Shown one piece after another: positions 32,845 to 44,799 of a stretch of 64,000 bases of DNA (position 1 is its first letter; each line of letters opens with the position of its first letter). Below the pieces are notes generated by a model, which was not told the DNA's origin, made no database searches, and saw only the letters and a list, made by a program, of their open reading frames with translations. The stretch comes from Anisodus tanguticus. Its lineage: Eukaryota > Streptophyta > Magnoliopsida > Solanales > Solanaceae. The stretch spans positions 19,277,001 through 19,341,000 of the forward strand of contig CM067544.1 in the NCBI GenBank assembly GCA_034509755.1. The letters run 5' to 3'. The translations under genes and the position numbers were made by a program.

Positions 32845-32948
32845 CGTCAGACAACCCCATACCTTTAAATATTTTTAGGTGGGTTTCTTTCCCTTCCATG
32901 ATTCATATGGAGTTTTATCCTTACCCTTATGTGGGACTCTGTTAAGAA

Positions 32949-33293
32949 TCATATTAGCAGTAAGGACGGCTTCTCCCCACATGTTTTGGGGAAACCGGAA
33001 TTGATGAGCAAGGCATTCATCATTTCCTTCAATGTGCGGTTCTTCCGTTCCGCCACACCGTTCGATTGAGGTGAGTATGGAGCCGTCGTTTGATAAACAA
33101 TGCCTTCTTGGGCATAATATTCCTCAAATGGCGCTATGTATTCTCCCCCTCTATTGCTACGAATGGATTTAATTCGCAGGCTTAGTTGGTTCTCAACTTC
33201 TTCTTTGTAACGTCGGAACGCTTCAAAGGCTTCATCCTTACTTTTCAACAAGTAAATGTAACAATCCCTTGTGCTATCATCAATGAATGTCAC
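32949..33293 (-). pseudogene. Copia integrase catalytic core (29.2-35.2 kb element)
   Basis: The frame reads TFIDDSTRDCYIYLLKSKDE, SLRIKSIRSNRGGEYIAPF and YSPQSNGVAERKNRTLKEMM. In the usual RSDRGGEY the catalytic Asp is Asn here. The preceding zinc-binding part is at the end of the upstream frame. Confidence 0.9.
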
Positions 33294-34594
33294 AAAGTAC
33301 TTGTTCCCCCTCTAGTTTGTGCGAATTTCAAATCATATATATCTGTGTGAATAAGTTCTAGAGGAGCGGTATTCCTTTCGACAGATAAAAAAAGAAGCTT
33401 TGTAAGTTTTGCCTCTACGCACACCTTACACTTATGTTGAGGGTTTACATCGATAGACGGCAACAACTCCAATTTTACCAACATTTGGATGTATTTGTAG
33501 TTAATGTGTCCTAATCTATGATGCCATAAATTAGAAGACTCAAGCAAATAAGAAGAAGCTTCAACTTTATTACTTGGACGCATTACAGACATATCGTTAA
33601 CTTTGAAGAGGCCTTCACAGACGAAGCCTCTCCCCACAAAAGTGTCATTCTTAGTAAGTACAAATTTATTGGATTCAAACACTAGCCTAAAACCAATATT
33701 AACCAATAAAGGTCCTGAAATTAAATTTCTCCTAATCTCAAGGACATGCATCACTTCATTCAGAGTGAGCTCCTTTCTAAAAGTCATCTTTAGGACAACT
33801 TTTCCTACCCCTAGCACGTCAGAGGAAGCGTTGTTTCCCATGAACAGCTTCTTGTAGTTGATCGGTGTATACGTGGAGAAGGGATTTCTGTTGGAACAGA
33901 TGTGTCTGGTAGCACCTGTGTCCATCCACCACTGCATGGGATTCTCAACCAGGTTTGCTTCAAGCACCACCACTGAGAACTCCTCAATCATGTCGTCCAG
34001 AAGCGTGTCCTTGACGACGTTAGCATGTGCCTTGCCTTTAGCCTTAGCTTTCTGTTGTTGCTCGGTCTTGAGCTTGCGGCATTCCTTGATCATATGACCA
34101 GGTTTCCTACAGTGGTGATAGTTACCTCTGAACTTCTCCGCTGCTTGGGTCTTGTCGTCTTTATGGAACTTTCGCTTCTTGCTTGGGTTCCCTTTGGCCT
34201 CAGCCAGATTTGCCTTTGCCTCAGCAGGTTGTTTACCCCTAGGCAAGGCCTTCTTATTATCTTCCTGAATTTGAAGTTTGATAATAAGTTCTTCAAAGGT
34301 CATCTCCTTTGTCTTGAGCTTTAAGTAGCTCATAAACTCATTCCACGAAGGAGGTAACTTTTCAATCAGCGATGCAACCAAAAACTGCTCATTTGGTTTC
34401 ATTCCTTCCAAATCTAGGTGATGTAGAATCATTTGGAATTCCTGGACTTGGGACATCACTTTCTTACTATCCACCATTTGAAATTTCAGAAATTTTCCAA
34501 CGATGAATTTCTTAGTACCCGCATCGTGTGCGTTGTACTTCTTTTGCAGTTTTTCCCATAGCTCTTTGGCAGTGCCAACGGTGCAATAGACCAT
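33290..34594 (-). pseudogene. Copia gag C-terminus, protease and integrase N-terminus
   Basis: This 434-codon open frame covers gag (VGTAKELWEKLQKKYNAHDA, IEKLPPSWNEFMSYLKLK), the zinc knuckle YHHCRKPGHMIKEC whose first Cys is replaced, protease WWMDTGATRHIC at about residue 222, and integrase HHRLGHINYKYIQML with CKVCVEAKLTK. Continuous gag-pol in one frame is normal for Ty1/copia. The N-terminal gag lies in another frame upstream. Confidence 0.92.
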
Positions 34595-35031
34595 GTGTAG
34601 AGAGAGTCTGCCAAGCAGTTCAATATGTAATTCTTACACATAAAATCACTATGATTCCATGCATCAAGAACCATCTTCATGCCATTAATGACATGGATAC
34701 CAAGGCCCCCTTCAGCCGTTTCAATAGCCGAAGGGTCCATTTCATCTCCAGATTTTGGAGGATCTTCCGTTAGGAACCGGGCCATGCCCATAACAGTCAA
34801 GTAGAACGTCATTTTCTGCTGCCATCTCTTAAAGTTGGAGCCCATGAATTTTTCAGGGCGTTCATGGTGGAAGGCAGAAGGTGGAGCAGTAAAGGCACTG
34901 GATGTGCCTTGAGCAGCAGTGGGGAAGGTAGATGAGTTGCCTTGAACAGTAGCGACAGAAGGAGGGAAGGCAAATTTTTTGTCTTGAGTGGCAGCAGCAG
35001 CAGCAGCGGAATCAGTCACGTTTCCAGTCAT
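34486..35031 (-). pseudogene. Copia gag N-terminus (29.2-35.2 kb element)
   Basis: It starts MTGNVTDSAAAAAATQDK at 35031, 23 bp after the primer site. The Ala/Ser/Thr-rich lead is followed by FHHERPEKFMGSNFKRWQQK, the gag substrate-binding start. A frameshift near 34590 separates it from the rest of gag-pol. Confidence 0.9.
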
Positions 35032-35053
35032 GTTTCGAAGCAGTTACAGCAAG

Positions 35054-35069
35054 CCAATCTTGTCTTAAA
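35054..35069 (-). promoter_or_regulatory. Atypical primer site complementary to own LTR
   Basis: The minus strand reads TTTAAGACAAGATTGG right after the LTR remnant. Its 14-mer (35056-35069) is the exact reverse complement of the LTR motif at 29363-29376. It does not resemble TGGTATCAGAGC. The same motif sits at the same place in the 54.3-61.1 kb element. Confidence 0.7.
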
Positions 35070-35153
35070 CAAAGTCTCCAACATGCGGAACCCTAGTGTT
35101 TAAGTCATTAAAGATGGTTGGACGCAACTCTCGCCGAAGGCAAATTTCCAACA
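35070..35153 (-). repeat. 84 bp remnant of 5' LTR
   Basis: This is the first 84 bp of the LTR (minus TGTTGGAAATTTGCC to GGAGACTTTG). It joins the primer-site sequence directly. The remaining 950 bp or so of LTR, with any promoter, is absent although the target duplication is intact. Confidence 0.85.
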
Positions 35154-35158
35154 CAACT

Positions 35159-37343
35159 TTACCAAGTTGAAGATTTTCATCAATCAATAGCATGTTTAAG
35201 CTATGGAATTATGCAAAAAAAAAAATATAATAATAATAGTTCCATCCGGATGTGCTTAGTTTACACTTTCATCAAGACCATCCTAACATTAGGAATAACA
35301 AAAGTTTGACAAGGCTTGGTACAATGATACCATCTTATAGCTAGAGTAATAAATATTTCCAAAGATACTTCAAAAGAATCAACTTGCTTCTTTTCTTCCA
35401 TATATAAAGTATTCCTCTTTCTTGATTTTGAAGATTGCTCGTTGCTTTCTAGCTTGTGGAACCTTTTGCTTTGACACCATATTTTGCTTTGATTACTATT
35501 TTGTGAGGGTTATTTCATATATAGATATGTAATTATTTTTTTCGATTCTTTGATAATAAACAAAGTAGGTTGTATGATTCTTTCTTAGCGACCAATTGTA
35601 TCGATTCTCCATCTCCCCGATGCCCGAATAAATAACCCTCACCCCTCCCTTTTCTCTTCTAAAGTTTTGTCAAAGTTAATGCTTGAGATTAGATCTACAC
35701 TACAACATTTTCTTAATTTTGCAACCATTTGACATATTATGTTAAGTAATGAAAGTAAATATTTAATTGTTTTATTGATTAATGACAAAAATAAGGGATT
35801 TGTACACAACAACACAGCATCCCAACAAAAAGCACAATAAAAAAATAATCCTTCTTTATTTTTTACTTTTAGCCAGTATGCAGTATAATTAATGTATAAT
35901 TAACTATACAATCTGTACATAGTTTGTGTATATATTATACACTTATTATATAGGAGTATATGTTGTGCACTTATTATACACAGAGTATACACCGGCAATA
36001 CCTATAAGTTGTTACAGTGAAAATTCTTTTAATCTGCTGGCTGAAAATGTATTAAGAAGCCAAAACCTAATGTTAGAAATAAGAACACTGATAAAAACTA
36101 TAATGCATACGAAAAGAGCAAATGATTTATTTGCAGATTATAGCAACATAAGTCTTTTGTGTTGTGTGTGCAGGGTAAAATTTTAATTATTTTTGTAACA
36201 TCTTGATATTTTCTCTTTCTATCTCTAACGGCAACAAACGCTCCCAACAAGTGGTGGTGGTTATTGGTGCTGGTGGGGATGGTGTTAGTCAATAGTATTG
36301 GTTGTGGGTAGTAGCCAGTAGCTACTAGTGATGATGATTGGCAATAATGGTTAACGGTGGTTGGTTGATGGTGTAGTTGTTAGGCTGATGATTGTGGTGG
36401 ATGATAGTATATAATAGCTAATGATAGTAGTGAAATAACGGTGGTTGGCAATATATAGTGGTGGATGATGTTGATTGTCGATAGTATTAGTGGTTGTAGT
36501 TGTGGCGGATGATAATTGATTGTGGTGATCGGCAACAATGATAAGTGTAGCTGAGAATAGTGATTGTGGACCGTGGATGGTGATAGTTGATAATAGTAAA
36601 CGACGGCAACCGCTAGCAATAAATTGAATAAAATTGTGGTGAACTATCATCTTTGCAGAATATTTGAATAAATATCGTAATGTTATTAAGGCTTTATTCT
36701 AAATATTAATTATTCAAATTTATTCATAGGCATTAAGTGATTGTATAATTTTAAAAAACACTTAATAATTAAATTTAGACTTAATCATTAAATTTAAAAT
36801 ATATCTCAAATACAAATATATGAGGTCGACTTATAAGACTAGGTTAGAACTAGATCAGTAGTCATATCATATATCATATCCAAGTTAGATTAGATCTTTA
36901 GAGCACTATAGATGTTGGTTTTTAAGAGAGTGATCATATTATTTTTCCAAGGAATTGGAGACGGGTAGACCAAGAAAACCCAGGTGTTAGAGCAATGATA
37001 GTATCTTCACACGTGGATTACGATTTTCTTTGTGGTTTCCAAAGTCTCATTGTCCAGTTGTGTGTGAAAGCACAGAAATTTATATATATTAGACTTTGTT
37101 ACATTTGAAACCACCACTAGTTGTTTTCTATTTTCTGTTTTTTCTCCTCTGTTAGTGCATAAGGAAATCTTCTTAAACTCTATATTTAATGTTAGTATCG
37201 CTACCGAAAGAGATCTAAGAATCCCTAAAGTTGTCAGACGTATCAATCATGAAGATTACATTATTTTCCCATTCTTGGTTATCACCTACCAACTATTATA
37301 ATTAATGTGCTACCACATGTTTCCAACATATCTCGAGTCCTTT
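35159..37343. other. Intergenic, AT-rich, no gene
   Basis: This includes a GT/GGT-rich low-complexity tract at about 36285-36640 (gtggttg, gatgatg words). It gives Thr/His/Ile-rich open frames on the minus strand that look non-coding. Confidence 0.55.
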
Positions 37344-37488
37344 CAATGCCTATTACAAAATTCGATTGCTTGCAAATATTGTGGATAGGTTTCTATATAC
37401 ATGTCAAATAGCTATTTATTTGGGACATCAAAAATGATTTCCCCATCTTGTTGAAACTTGTGCTCGTTTTCTTATTTTTTCCTCTTCA
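37344..37488 (+). repeat. Left copy of 145 bp duplication flanking copia
   Basis: It runs from caatgcctattac to ttcctcttca and abuts the TG of the 5' LTR. The same 145 bp is found at 53479-53623, directly after the CA of the 3' LTR. The copies differ at about 6 sites. Confidence 0.93.
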
Positions 37489-37676
37489 TGATAGAATATC
37501 GTGTATAGTGTAATTAGAGTATGAAATTAATAATTATCATAATGGTAGAATTCTTGTACAAGTAGAATTAGAATATTAAAAATATAGTAGAAATATAATT
37601 TTTCATATTTGAAGATTGTAACTTGTATATATACCTCATTCATTAATGAAAATAATCAATGAATTATATTCTTTCA
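37489..37676 (+). repeat. 5' LTR, 188 bp
   Basis: It starts TGATAGAATATCGTG and ends ATATTCTTTCA, and repeats at 53291-53478. Confidence 0.93.
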
Positions 37677-37688
37677 TGGTATCAGAAG
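37677..37688 (+). promoter_or_regulatory. Primer-binding site (tRNA-iMet)
   Basis: TGGTATCAGAAG directly follows the LTR and matches the initiator tRNA-Met site except near its end. Confidence 0.88.
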
Positions 37689-37836
37689 TCTAGATCTAAA
37701 ATACCTTCCCTTCCCAATTTTCTTCTGCTACTCTCGACTCAAATTCCGAGAACCCTTTTCGGTTTCTGGTCGTCTTCTTCCTTATCCCTTCCCAAATTTT
37801 CTTCCAAATCCATAATTCTCCCATTGTTCTTTCATT

Positions 37837-38650
37837 ATGTCTACGTCAAAGAACATGTTTCATCAAGCCCTTACAGTTTTCAACTTCGGGAACCACATCC
37901 CTATTGTTCTTGAGATGGAAAACGTCCAATACGCGACATGGGCAAAATTATTCAAAATTCATGCACGCTTGCATCAAGTCCTCCATCACATAATTCCCTC
38001 GACACCTGGCACAGAGGAGATGCCTAACCCCGAGGAAAGTCCTACGTTATGGACGACACTTGATGCTACCGTTCTCCAGTGAATTTATTCCACTATTTCT
38101 ACCGACCTCCTACAAATGATCATTGAGCCCGAGGCTACGACAATGAAAACTTAAAATAGGGTACGTGATATATTCCAAGATAACAAGAATTCCCGTGTTG
38201 TCACCCTCGAGCAGGAATTTTCACATGGAAAGATTTTCCTAACGTTTCGGCCTATTGTAAAAGGATGAAAGAATTGGTAGACCAACTCCGCAACGATGGT
38301 GCGCCAGTTACCAATGATCGTCTTGTTCTGCAAATGGTTGCAGGCCTGTCTGAGGCCTATAACGGCGTTGGCACACTACTTCGTCAAAGTAACCCTCTAC
38401 CACCCTTTTATCAGGCCATTCCATGCTCACGTTAGAAGAAACCGACTTAGCTAAAAAAGCGGTTACAGGTGCAAATTCCGTCGTAATGATAACCACGACA
38501 AATGACCCTCACTCATTCTCCAAGAATTCTGGCCAAAACCGCAACAACGGTAGCGGTAAAAAGGGTTAAAATCGTAAAAATAATGGCAAAAACCGCGGTG
38601 GCAATCGCGGTGGTAACAGAGGTGGCCGAAACAGTGATGGCAGCAGCAGT
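37837..38650 (+). pseudogene. Copia gag remnant (37.5-53.5 kb element)
   Basis: The frame begins MSTSKNMFHQALTVFNFGNH, then VQYATWAKLFKIHARLHQVL, and stops at 38082. Further gag text (STDLLQMIIEPEAT, MVAGLSEAYNGV, LRQSNPLPPF) is in shifting frames to about 38410, followed by a Gly/Asn/Arg-rich tail. Confidence 0.87.
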
Positions 38651-38899
38651 GGGTCGTAGGCCAACTGGTCCCAGCTGTAGGCCCCGTGGTCGTGGAACTA
38701 GGCTAGTGTTCATTGGCCCAACAATCCCTATTTTCCTCCCAGCCCTTACCCGGGTATTTGGGCCCGGGCCAAAGAATGTGCCGGCCCGGTTTCTGGTCCG
38801 AATACGGCAAACAGATTCACTTCTGGGCCGGGGCCACAGGCAGTTGCTTGGGCCTCGGCCTCCGCAGGCGTTCCAGGCAGTGTGCTCCACACCAACTCC

Positions 38900-40370
38900 G
38901 ACAGATATTGAGGCCGCAATGCATACGCTTGGATTAAATCCTCCAGACGTGAATTGGCACATGAACACCGAAGCCACTTCTCACATGACGTCTAACCAAG
39001 GTACTCTCTCATCTTATTTCGATTTGAACAAAAAATGTGGTATTATTGTTGGTAATGGTTATTCAATTCCTATTCACGGTTATGGACATACAACTTTGTC
39101 TCCCCCACATCCACCTCTAGTTTTGAAAAATACCTTTCATGCCCCTAATTTAATTAAAAATTTGGTGTCTGTCCGAAAATTCACCACTGATAATTAGGTT
39201 TCTGTTAATTTTAATTCCTTTGGATTTTCTATGAAGGATTTCAAGACGGGGATACCTCTAATGAGATGCAATAGTAGGGGTGAGCTTTATCCTATCACAA
39301 ACACCACCACTTCCGTGAGTCAAGCCATGTCGTCTACTTTTGCCGCACTTACTCCTTCCTTGTGGCATGCACGTTTGGATCATCCGGGATCGTCTATTAT
39401 TTCTTCTTTGCATAAAAATAATTTCATTTCTTGTAAGGGTATGCGTAGTACTCCACTTTGTCCTTCTTGTCCGTTATGAAAACATGTTAGATTACCATTT
39501 GTAACCTTTACTTCTAGTACTTTGATGTCGTTTGACATTATTCATAGTGATTTATGGACATCCCCTGTGCTAAGTTTTGTGGGTCATCGTTATTATATCC
39601 TATTTTTGGATGATTATTCTAATTTTTATGGACCTTTCCTTTATCGAAAAGTCTCTGGTTTTTTTCACATTCTTAAAGTTTAGAGCATTCATCTGTACCC
39701 AATTTGAACGGAAAATTTAAAATATTCATTGTGATAATGGCAAGGAATATGATAATGGATTGTTTCGGGAATTTTGTGATGCTAATGGCGTAGTTTTTTA
39801 TTTTTCTTGTCCTCATACGTCCTCACAAAATGGGAAAGCAGAATGAAAAATGCGTACCATTAATAATATTGTACGAACTTTATTAGCCCATGCTTCTGTA
39901 CCCCCTTCTTTTTGACATCATGCACTACAAATGGCTACTTACCTCCTTAATGTACTTTCTACCAAAGGATTATCATATAATTCTCCCCTTAAAGTTCTCT
40001 ATAATAAGGATCCCTCGTATTCTCATCTTAGGGTCTTTGGGTGCTTATGTTATCCACTTTTTCCGTCAACTACAATCAACAAACTTCAGGACCGTTCTAC
40101 CACTTGTGTATTTTTTGGGTTATCCGTCTAATCATCGTCGTTACAAATATTTTGATTTATCATCTAATAAAATCATAATTAATCGCCATGTTATTTTTTA
40201 TGAAACCCAATTTCTTTTTGCTAAAGTGAGTAGTCCCGTGCCTAGTTCATATAATTTTTTAGATCACGAGGTCTCACTATATATTATCCACCATTTTTCC
40301 GACTTGTCCCGTAACCAAAATATGTCAGCAGGCCCACTGCATGTTGCCCACAATCTACCGTAACCAATGT
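38900..40370 (+). pseudogene. Copia protease and integrase remnant (37.5-53.5 kb element)
   Basis: The protease reads NWHMNTEATSHMTSNQGTLS, where the catalytic Asp-Thr-Gly has become Asn-Thr-Glu. Integrase begins near 39362 with LWHARLDHPGSSIISSLHKN and CPSCP, continues with FDIIHSDLWTSPVLS, and ends with the region HLRVFGCLCYPLFP near 40030. Several stops and frame changes occur. Confidence 0.87.
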
Positions 40371-40686
40371 TCTGCCCAGTGGGCCGATGACATAGTCTAG
40401 TACCGATCTCGGTACTGTTCCAGTGTTTCACCCCAATCCCAAGCCTGTTACTGTTCCGATTTCAGTTGTTGGGCCGGCAGGCCCAATACCTGAGGGCCAG
40501 TCTGTCACCCACCCAAACATTGCCCAAAATCCACCCAATTCTACCTCGAGTCAAGGGCCCATTACTTGTAGTCAACAGAGTATTTTTAAACCAAAATGAT
40601 ATTTTAATATCAATTATAATGTCTCTAAATCCCCACTACCACGTAATCCTGTGTCTGCACTACATGACCAGAATTGGAAATAGGCT

Positions 40687-41490
40687 ATGACGGACGAATA
40701 TAATGCTCTTATAGAAAATAAGACGTGGGAGTTAGTGCCCTGTCCATCTGGTGTTAATATTATTCGATCTATGTGGATTTTTACTCATAAAGAAAATTCT
40801 GACGGTTCTTTTGAGAGGCATAATGCTCGTTTTGTAAGTGATGGTAAAACTCAACAGGTTGGCGTGGATTGTGGTGAGACGTTTAGTTCGGTAGTCAAAC
40901 CGTCTACTATTCGTATTGTTCTCAGTTTGGCGCTCTTAAAAGTATGGCCCATTCATCAGTTGGATATGAAGAATACTTTTTACACGGTGATCTTAAGGAG
41001 ACGGTATATATGCATCACCCTTGGGTTTTCGGGATCCCAATCATCCTCATCATGTATGTTTGCTGAAGAAGTCCTTGTATGGGCTTAAGCAGGCCCCACG
41101 GGCTTGGTATAAAAGGTTTGCAGATTATGTATCTACTATTGGGTTTTCTCACAGCCGGTCTGATCGCTCTCTATTTATATATCGTTGTGGTACTTCTCTG
41201 GGATACATTTTATTGTACGTAGATGATATTATATTGACTGTTTAGTCTAATAATCTGTGCAAGTCTATCATGTCACTTCTCAGTTCTGAATTTGCTATGA
41301 AAGACTTAGGACCCTTGAGTTATTTCGTGGGCATTGCTGCCACGCGTCATTCAGGTGGTCTATTTTTATCTCAAAGGAAGTATGATGCTGAGATTATTGA
41401 GAGAGGTGGTATGTCATCTTGTAAGTCTACTTCCACTCCGGTTGATACCAAACCGAAGCTCAGTCAATTTTGTCCCCTCTCTTCCGATTA
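40687..41490 (+). pseudogene. Copia reverse transcriptase, upstream part
   Basis: MTDEYNALIENKTWELVPCP, HQLDMKNTFYTV (normally DVKNAFLHG), SLYGLKQAPRAWYKRFADYV and ILLYVDDIILTV, then MKDLGPLSYFVGIAATRH and TPVDTKPKLS. The YVDD motif is kept. Coding ends near 41490 where foreign DNA begins. Confidence 0.88.
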
Positions 41491-41539
41491 TTTGTTTGCG
41501 ATTTTAAATATTTTTTGACGCCTCAAAAACAATTTTAAT

Positions 41540-41574
<35 letters not shown>

Positions 41575-41873
41575 AGGCCTTTAATATCTTCATCTATTAT
41601 CAATATCCTTATTTATTATTATTCGTATTTCTACTACCATTTGCCTTTTAATATCCTAATCATAGTTTTTACCATAATATTCTATGTTATTTTATTTTCG
41701 TAAAATATAATCTCCTTTTTTATTTTTATTTAAATTAAGCATTAAGCATTTCGCAAATATTATGTTATATTAAGTATGGAAGCCTGTTTAAAAATACTTA
41801 ATATAACCTAGTCATTGTAATATAATCTAGTCATTGTAAACAGGCTTCCATAAGTATTTAAATACCATGTGAT
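41491..41873. mobile_element. Foreign DNA inside the copia, left part (LTR-like)
   Basis: This AT-rich non-coding DNA interrupts the copia RT. It may be the left piece of the same gypsy-type LTR whose right piece is 50625-52628. It holds a (TA)n tract (41545-41573) and a hairpin (41771-41860). I could not define a TG start or a target duplication. Confidence 0.45.
41771..41860. repeat. Hairpin with perfect 14 bp arms
   Basis: TGGAAGCCTGTTTA at 41777-41790 is the exact reverse complement of 41837-41850, with partial pairing beyond. The loop has a direct repeat of 'tctagtcattgtaa'-like sequence. Confidence 0.8.
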
Positions 41874-43411
41874 TGTAGGGTTTTGTTGGGTACAAAGCAT
41901 ATAAGTAAGGCACAACGGAAGTTTAAAATTTTGATTCTTACTTACCCTAACAATAATTCTAGTATGGTTATACAACAATTGGAACTTGTAACATAAATCA
42001 TATACTTACAAGTTTAGATTTTCTGGAGTCTTTATCTACTGTGAGGTGCACACGCGGTTGCCATTCCGATTGCAAGCTCCAAGCCTCAATGTATTTCTCC
42101 TTCGGAAAGCTAGGAAATCCGGCAGAGGTTCGAGAGTATTTGATTCTAAGTCTCTAAGGCTTAGAATGTTTTCAGAAATTGGTGTAAAATAATGAAAGTG
42201 AATGCCTCTATTTATAGTTGAAAATTAGGTCAAAAATCGGATTAGAGTTTGACCTTAGGCATGGCCCAAACTCGATGCAGAGGCGTCGCGGCCCTAGGGT
42301 ATGGGCGTCGCGACGCTCGACGTGCAGTTGCACTGCCTCGATTTACTTTCCGTGCATTCTTAATTAAATCTAAAATCCAATTTTGACTTAATTAATGTAA
42401 TCATTATTCATTTAAATGTCTCGATTCCAAATCGAACATTTTAATTACTCTCTCAATACATCCTTAGATCAAAATGGACAATCGACATAGTGTGACCCTA
42501 CATGTCTTCTCATATTGACATTAATCAAATTAAGGTCTACGCGGAACTCCTAGACGGCGCCGGAAGACTAACTCAATATGTGAAGTACGTTTACGCGAAT
42601 CTAGTAAACTTAACCTTTTTGTGGTAAGATAAAATCCTTTCATTCATGACACACCCAATCAAGCTTAGGATTTGTCAAGTGTATATCCAAATGGATTAAT
42701 CATTGTATCTCATCTATATTAGTTGACGACTAGACCATATTCTAAATATGTCTATTGCGTTGGCCAACGACTTAGTCAACCTAGTATCACTGAGAATCCG
42801 AGTGTTCTCTCGAATATACATCCGAGGAATGAATCCTAATCTTGGATCAACTACCACCTTCAATCCACATCGTAATGTACCCAATACAAGTTGTGTCTCA
42901 ACCTATAAGGCATTTGAGCTTAGGACGGGATCAAAGTACATTACTTTGTAGACAAGGCGTGTATTGACCTCAAGTCTAAGGACTTCTATCTCCCACACGC
43001 TGATCATACTTTAGACAAGTATAACAAATAGTATATCAGCATGGTATACCAATACTTCCAAAGTATCCATGTGTCCATCACAAGTAGTCATTACTCGTAG
43101 AAGGTGAGACATACTACATCCTCTAAGGATGCGATGCATACCACATGTCGACTTATCATATATCATCGATATTCCATTCTCGATGATCATTAGTCGAGGC
43201 TACTTTAAGAGTTACGCTCTATCATCAATATCTCACTCTATTAATGACAACGTAAGCTCAAGGATGCACATTGATGAATAATTACAAATAATCAAATAAT
43301 AATTCAATAATTAAAATGCCAAAATATTAATCTCCATTAATAATAATATGAATGTGTATAAAGTACATTTGTCCTAATACAGATTGTCTCTAGGACATAA
43401 ATATAATTTCA
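41874..43411 (-). repeat. 3' LTR of nested copia
   Basis: On the minus strand it starts TGAAATTATATTTATGTCC after the purine tract AAGTGGGAGAT (43412-43422) and ends CCCTACA. It is a direct repeat of 49063-50624 and includes the GC-rich dyad at about 42284-42320. Confidence 0.88.
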
Positions 43412-43425
43412 ATCTCCCACTTGGC

Positions 43426-43935
43426 CTAGAGCCAATCTCCAACATATCTAATACCTATATTCTCAAAATGACTATTATGCTTAACTAAGCTTAATGGTTT
43501 AGTGAATGCGTCAGCTAGATTATCATCTGTGGGAACATAGTCTAATCTAATCTCTTCAGTCTCCACCATCTCCCTGAGTATGTGGTACTTCCTTGGTACA
43601 TGCTTGTTTCTGTTGGTTGATCTTGGTTCCTTAACTTGCGCAATAGTACCAGTGTTGTCGCAATAAACCGTTATTGGACAAGTGGCACTTGGAACAACCC
43701 CTAGTTCCTTCAGGAACTCAGATATCGCGACAGCTTCTTTACCAGCTTCCGATCTAGCAATGTACTCAGCTTCTGTTGTCGAGTCAGCAGCTGTAGCTTG
43801 TTTGGAACTTTTCCAGCTCATTTCTCCACCATTGAAAATGTATGTGTAACCTGATTGAGATTTGTAGTCATCAACATCTATTTGGAAACTAGCATCAGTG
43901 TACCCAGTACATACCAGCTTTCTCTTATCCACCAT
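43426..43935 (-). pseudogene. Copia RNase H (nested element)
   Basis: An open frame with YTDASFQIDVDDYKSQSGYT, STTEAEYIARSEAGKEAV, TVYCDNTGTIAQVKEPRS, NKHVPRKYHILREMVE and NLADAFTKPLS. All catalytic acidic positions I can place are present. It is just out of frame with RT (stop between 43936 and 43939). Confidence 0.92.
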
Positions 43936-43938
43936 AGA

Positions 43939-44799
43939 CTAAGAAATATTCTTTAGTTTGTCTAAGATACTTAAGAATACTCTTGACTTCTTTCCAGTGT
44001 TCTTCCTCTGGATTCTGCTGAACTTGCAAGTCATACTAAGTGCAAAGGCCACATCTGGCCTTGTACAGGTCATGGCATACATGATCGATCCTATAGCCAA
44101 ATCATATGGGATCATTTTCATGCGTTCAAGTTCTATAGAATTAGAAGGACTATCCTTCTTAGATAACTTGATTCCTTGTCCCATAGGTAGACCGCCTTTT
44201 TTGGAATTTTCCATAGAAAAATGTCTAAGAACTTTGTCTATGTAGACTGACTGTGACAGCCCCAACAATCTGTTAGGTCTATCTCTATAGTTCCTAATCT
44301 CCAGAATGTAGCAGGCTTCACCTAAATCCTTCATCATGAATGTCTTGGACAACCACTCTTTTACTGACTGCAGGAGAGTCTTATTGTCTCCCATTATTAA
44401 TATGTCATCTACATATATGATAATGAAGGCAATACTCTCATCCTTGCGTTTACTATAAACACATGGATCTTCTTTGCTTTTGACGAAATCAAACGATTTG
44501 ATAGCCTTGTCAAAGTAAATGTTCCAACTCCTTGAGGATTGCTTAAGACCATAAATGGACTTTTGTAGCTTGCATACGACATTTGGTTTGGACTCAATTG
44601 AAAAAACCTCAGGTTGTTTAATATACACTTCCTCAACTAGATTACCATTAAGGAATGCAATTTTAACGTCCATCTGCCAAATGTCATAGTCATAATATTC
44701 AGTTATTGCAAGCAAAATCCGAATGGACTTAATCTTAGCAACAGGTGAAAATGTTTCATCATAATCGACCCCGGGCCGTTGATTATAACCTTTAGCCAC
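43939..44799 (-). pseudogene. Copia reverse transcriptase (nested element)
   Basis: A 286-codon frame: KGYNQRPGVDYDETFSPVAK, MDVKIAFLNGNLVEEVYIKQ, KSIYGLKQSSRSWNIYFDKA and FIIIYVDDILIMGDNKTLL, then CTRPDVAFALSMTCKFS. YVDD is intact. The RT entry lies upstream in other frames (to about 44990). Confidence 0.92.

Larger units (their letters stand above)
29210..35153 (-). mobile_element. Ty1/copia element with truncated 5' LTR
   Basis: This is a near-complete element on the minus strand, flanked by a perfect 5 bp duplication, caact (29205-29209 and 35154-35158). Its downstream LTR (29210-30243) is full-length at 1034 bp, but the upstream LTR is only 35070-35153. All coding domains can be followed from gag at 35031 to RNase H at 30873, with frameshifts in gag, integrase and reverse transcriptase. 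It belongs to the same family as 1-806 and 54348-61061. The shared features are the LTR start TGTTGGAAATT, the 3' untranslated region and the primer-site motif. Confidence 0.93.

Noticed and set aside
36098..36650. Minus-strand frames rich in Thr, Ile, His and Ser
   Set aside because: They are translations of a GT/GGT low-complexity tract.
38502..39197. A 231-codon frame at first read as a host gene
   Set aside because: Its end is the copia protease (with changed active site) and its beginning is the Arg/Gly-rich gag tail, so it is part of the 37.5-53.5 kb copia.
42748..42951. A 67-codon frame that recurs almost unchanged at 49989-50192
   Set aside because: Both lie at the same place in the two LTRs of the nested copia; the repetition comes from the LTR pair and is no sign of a conserved gene.
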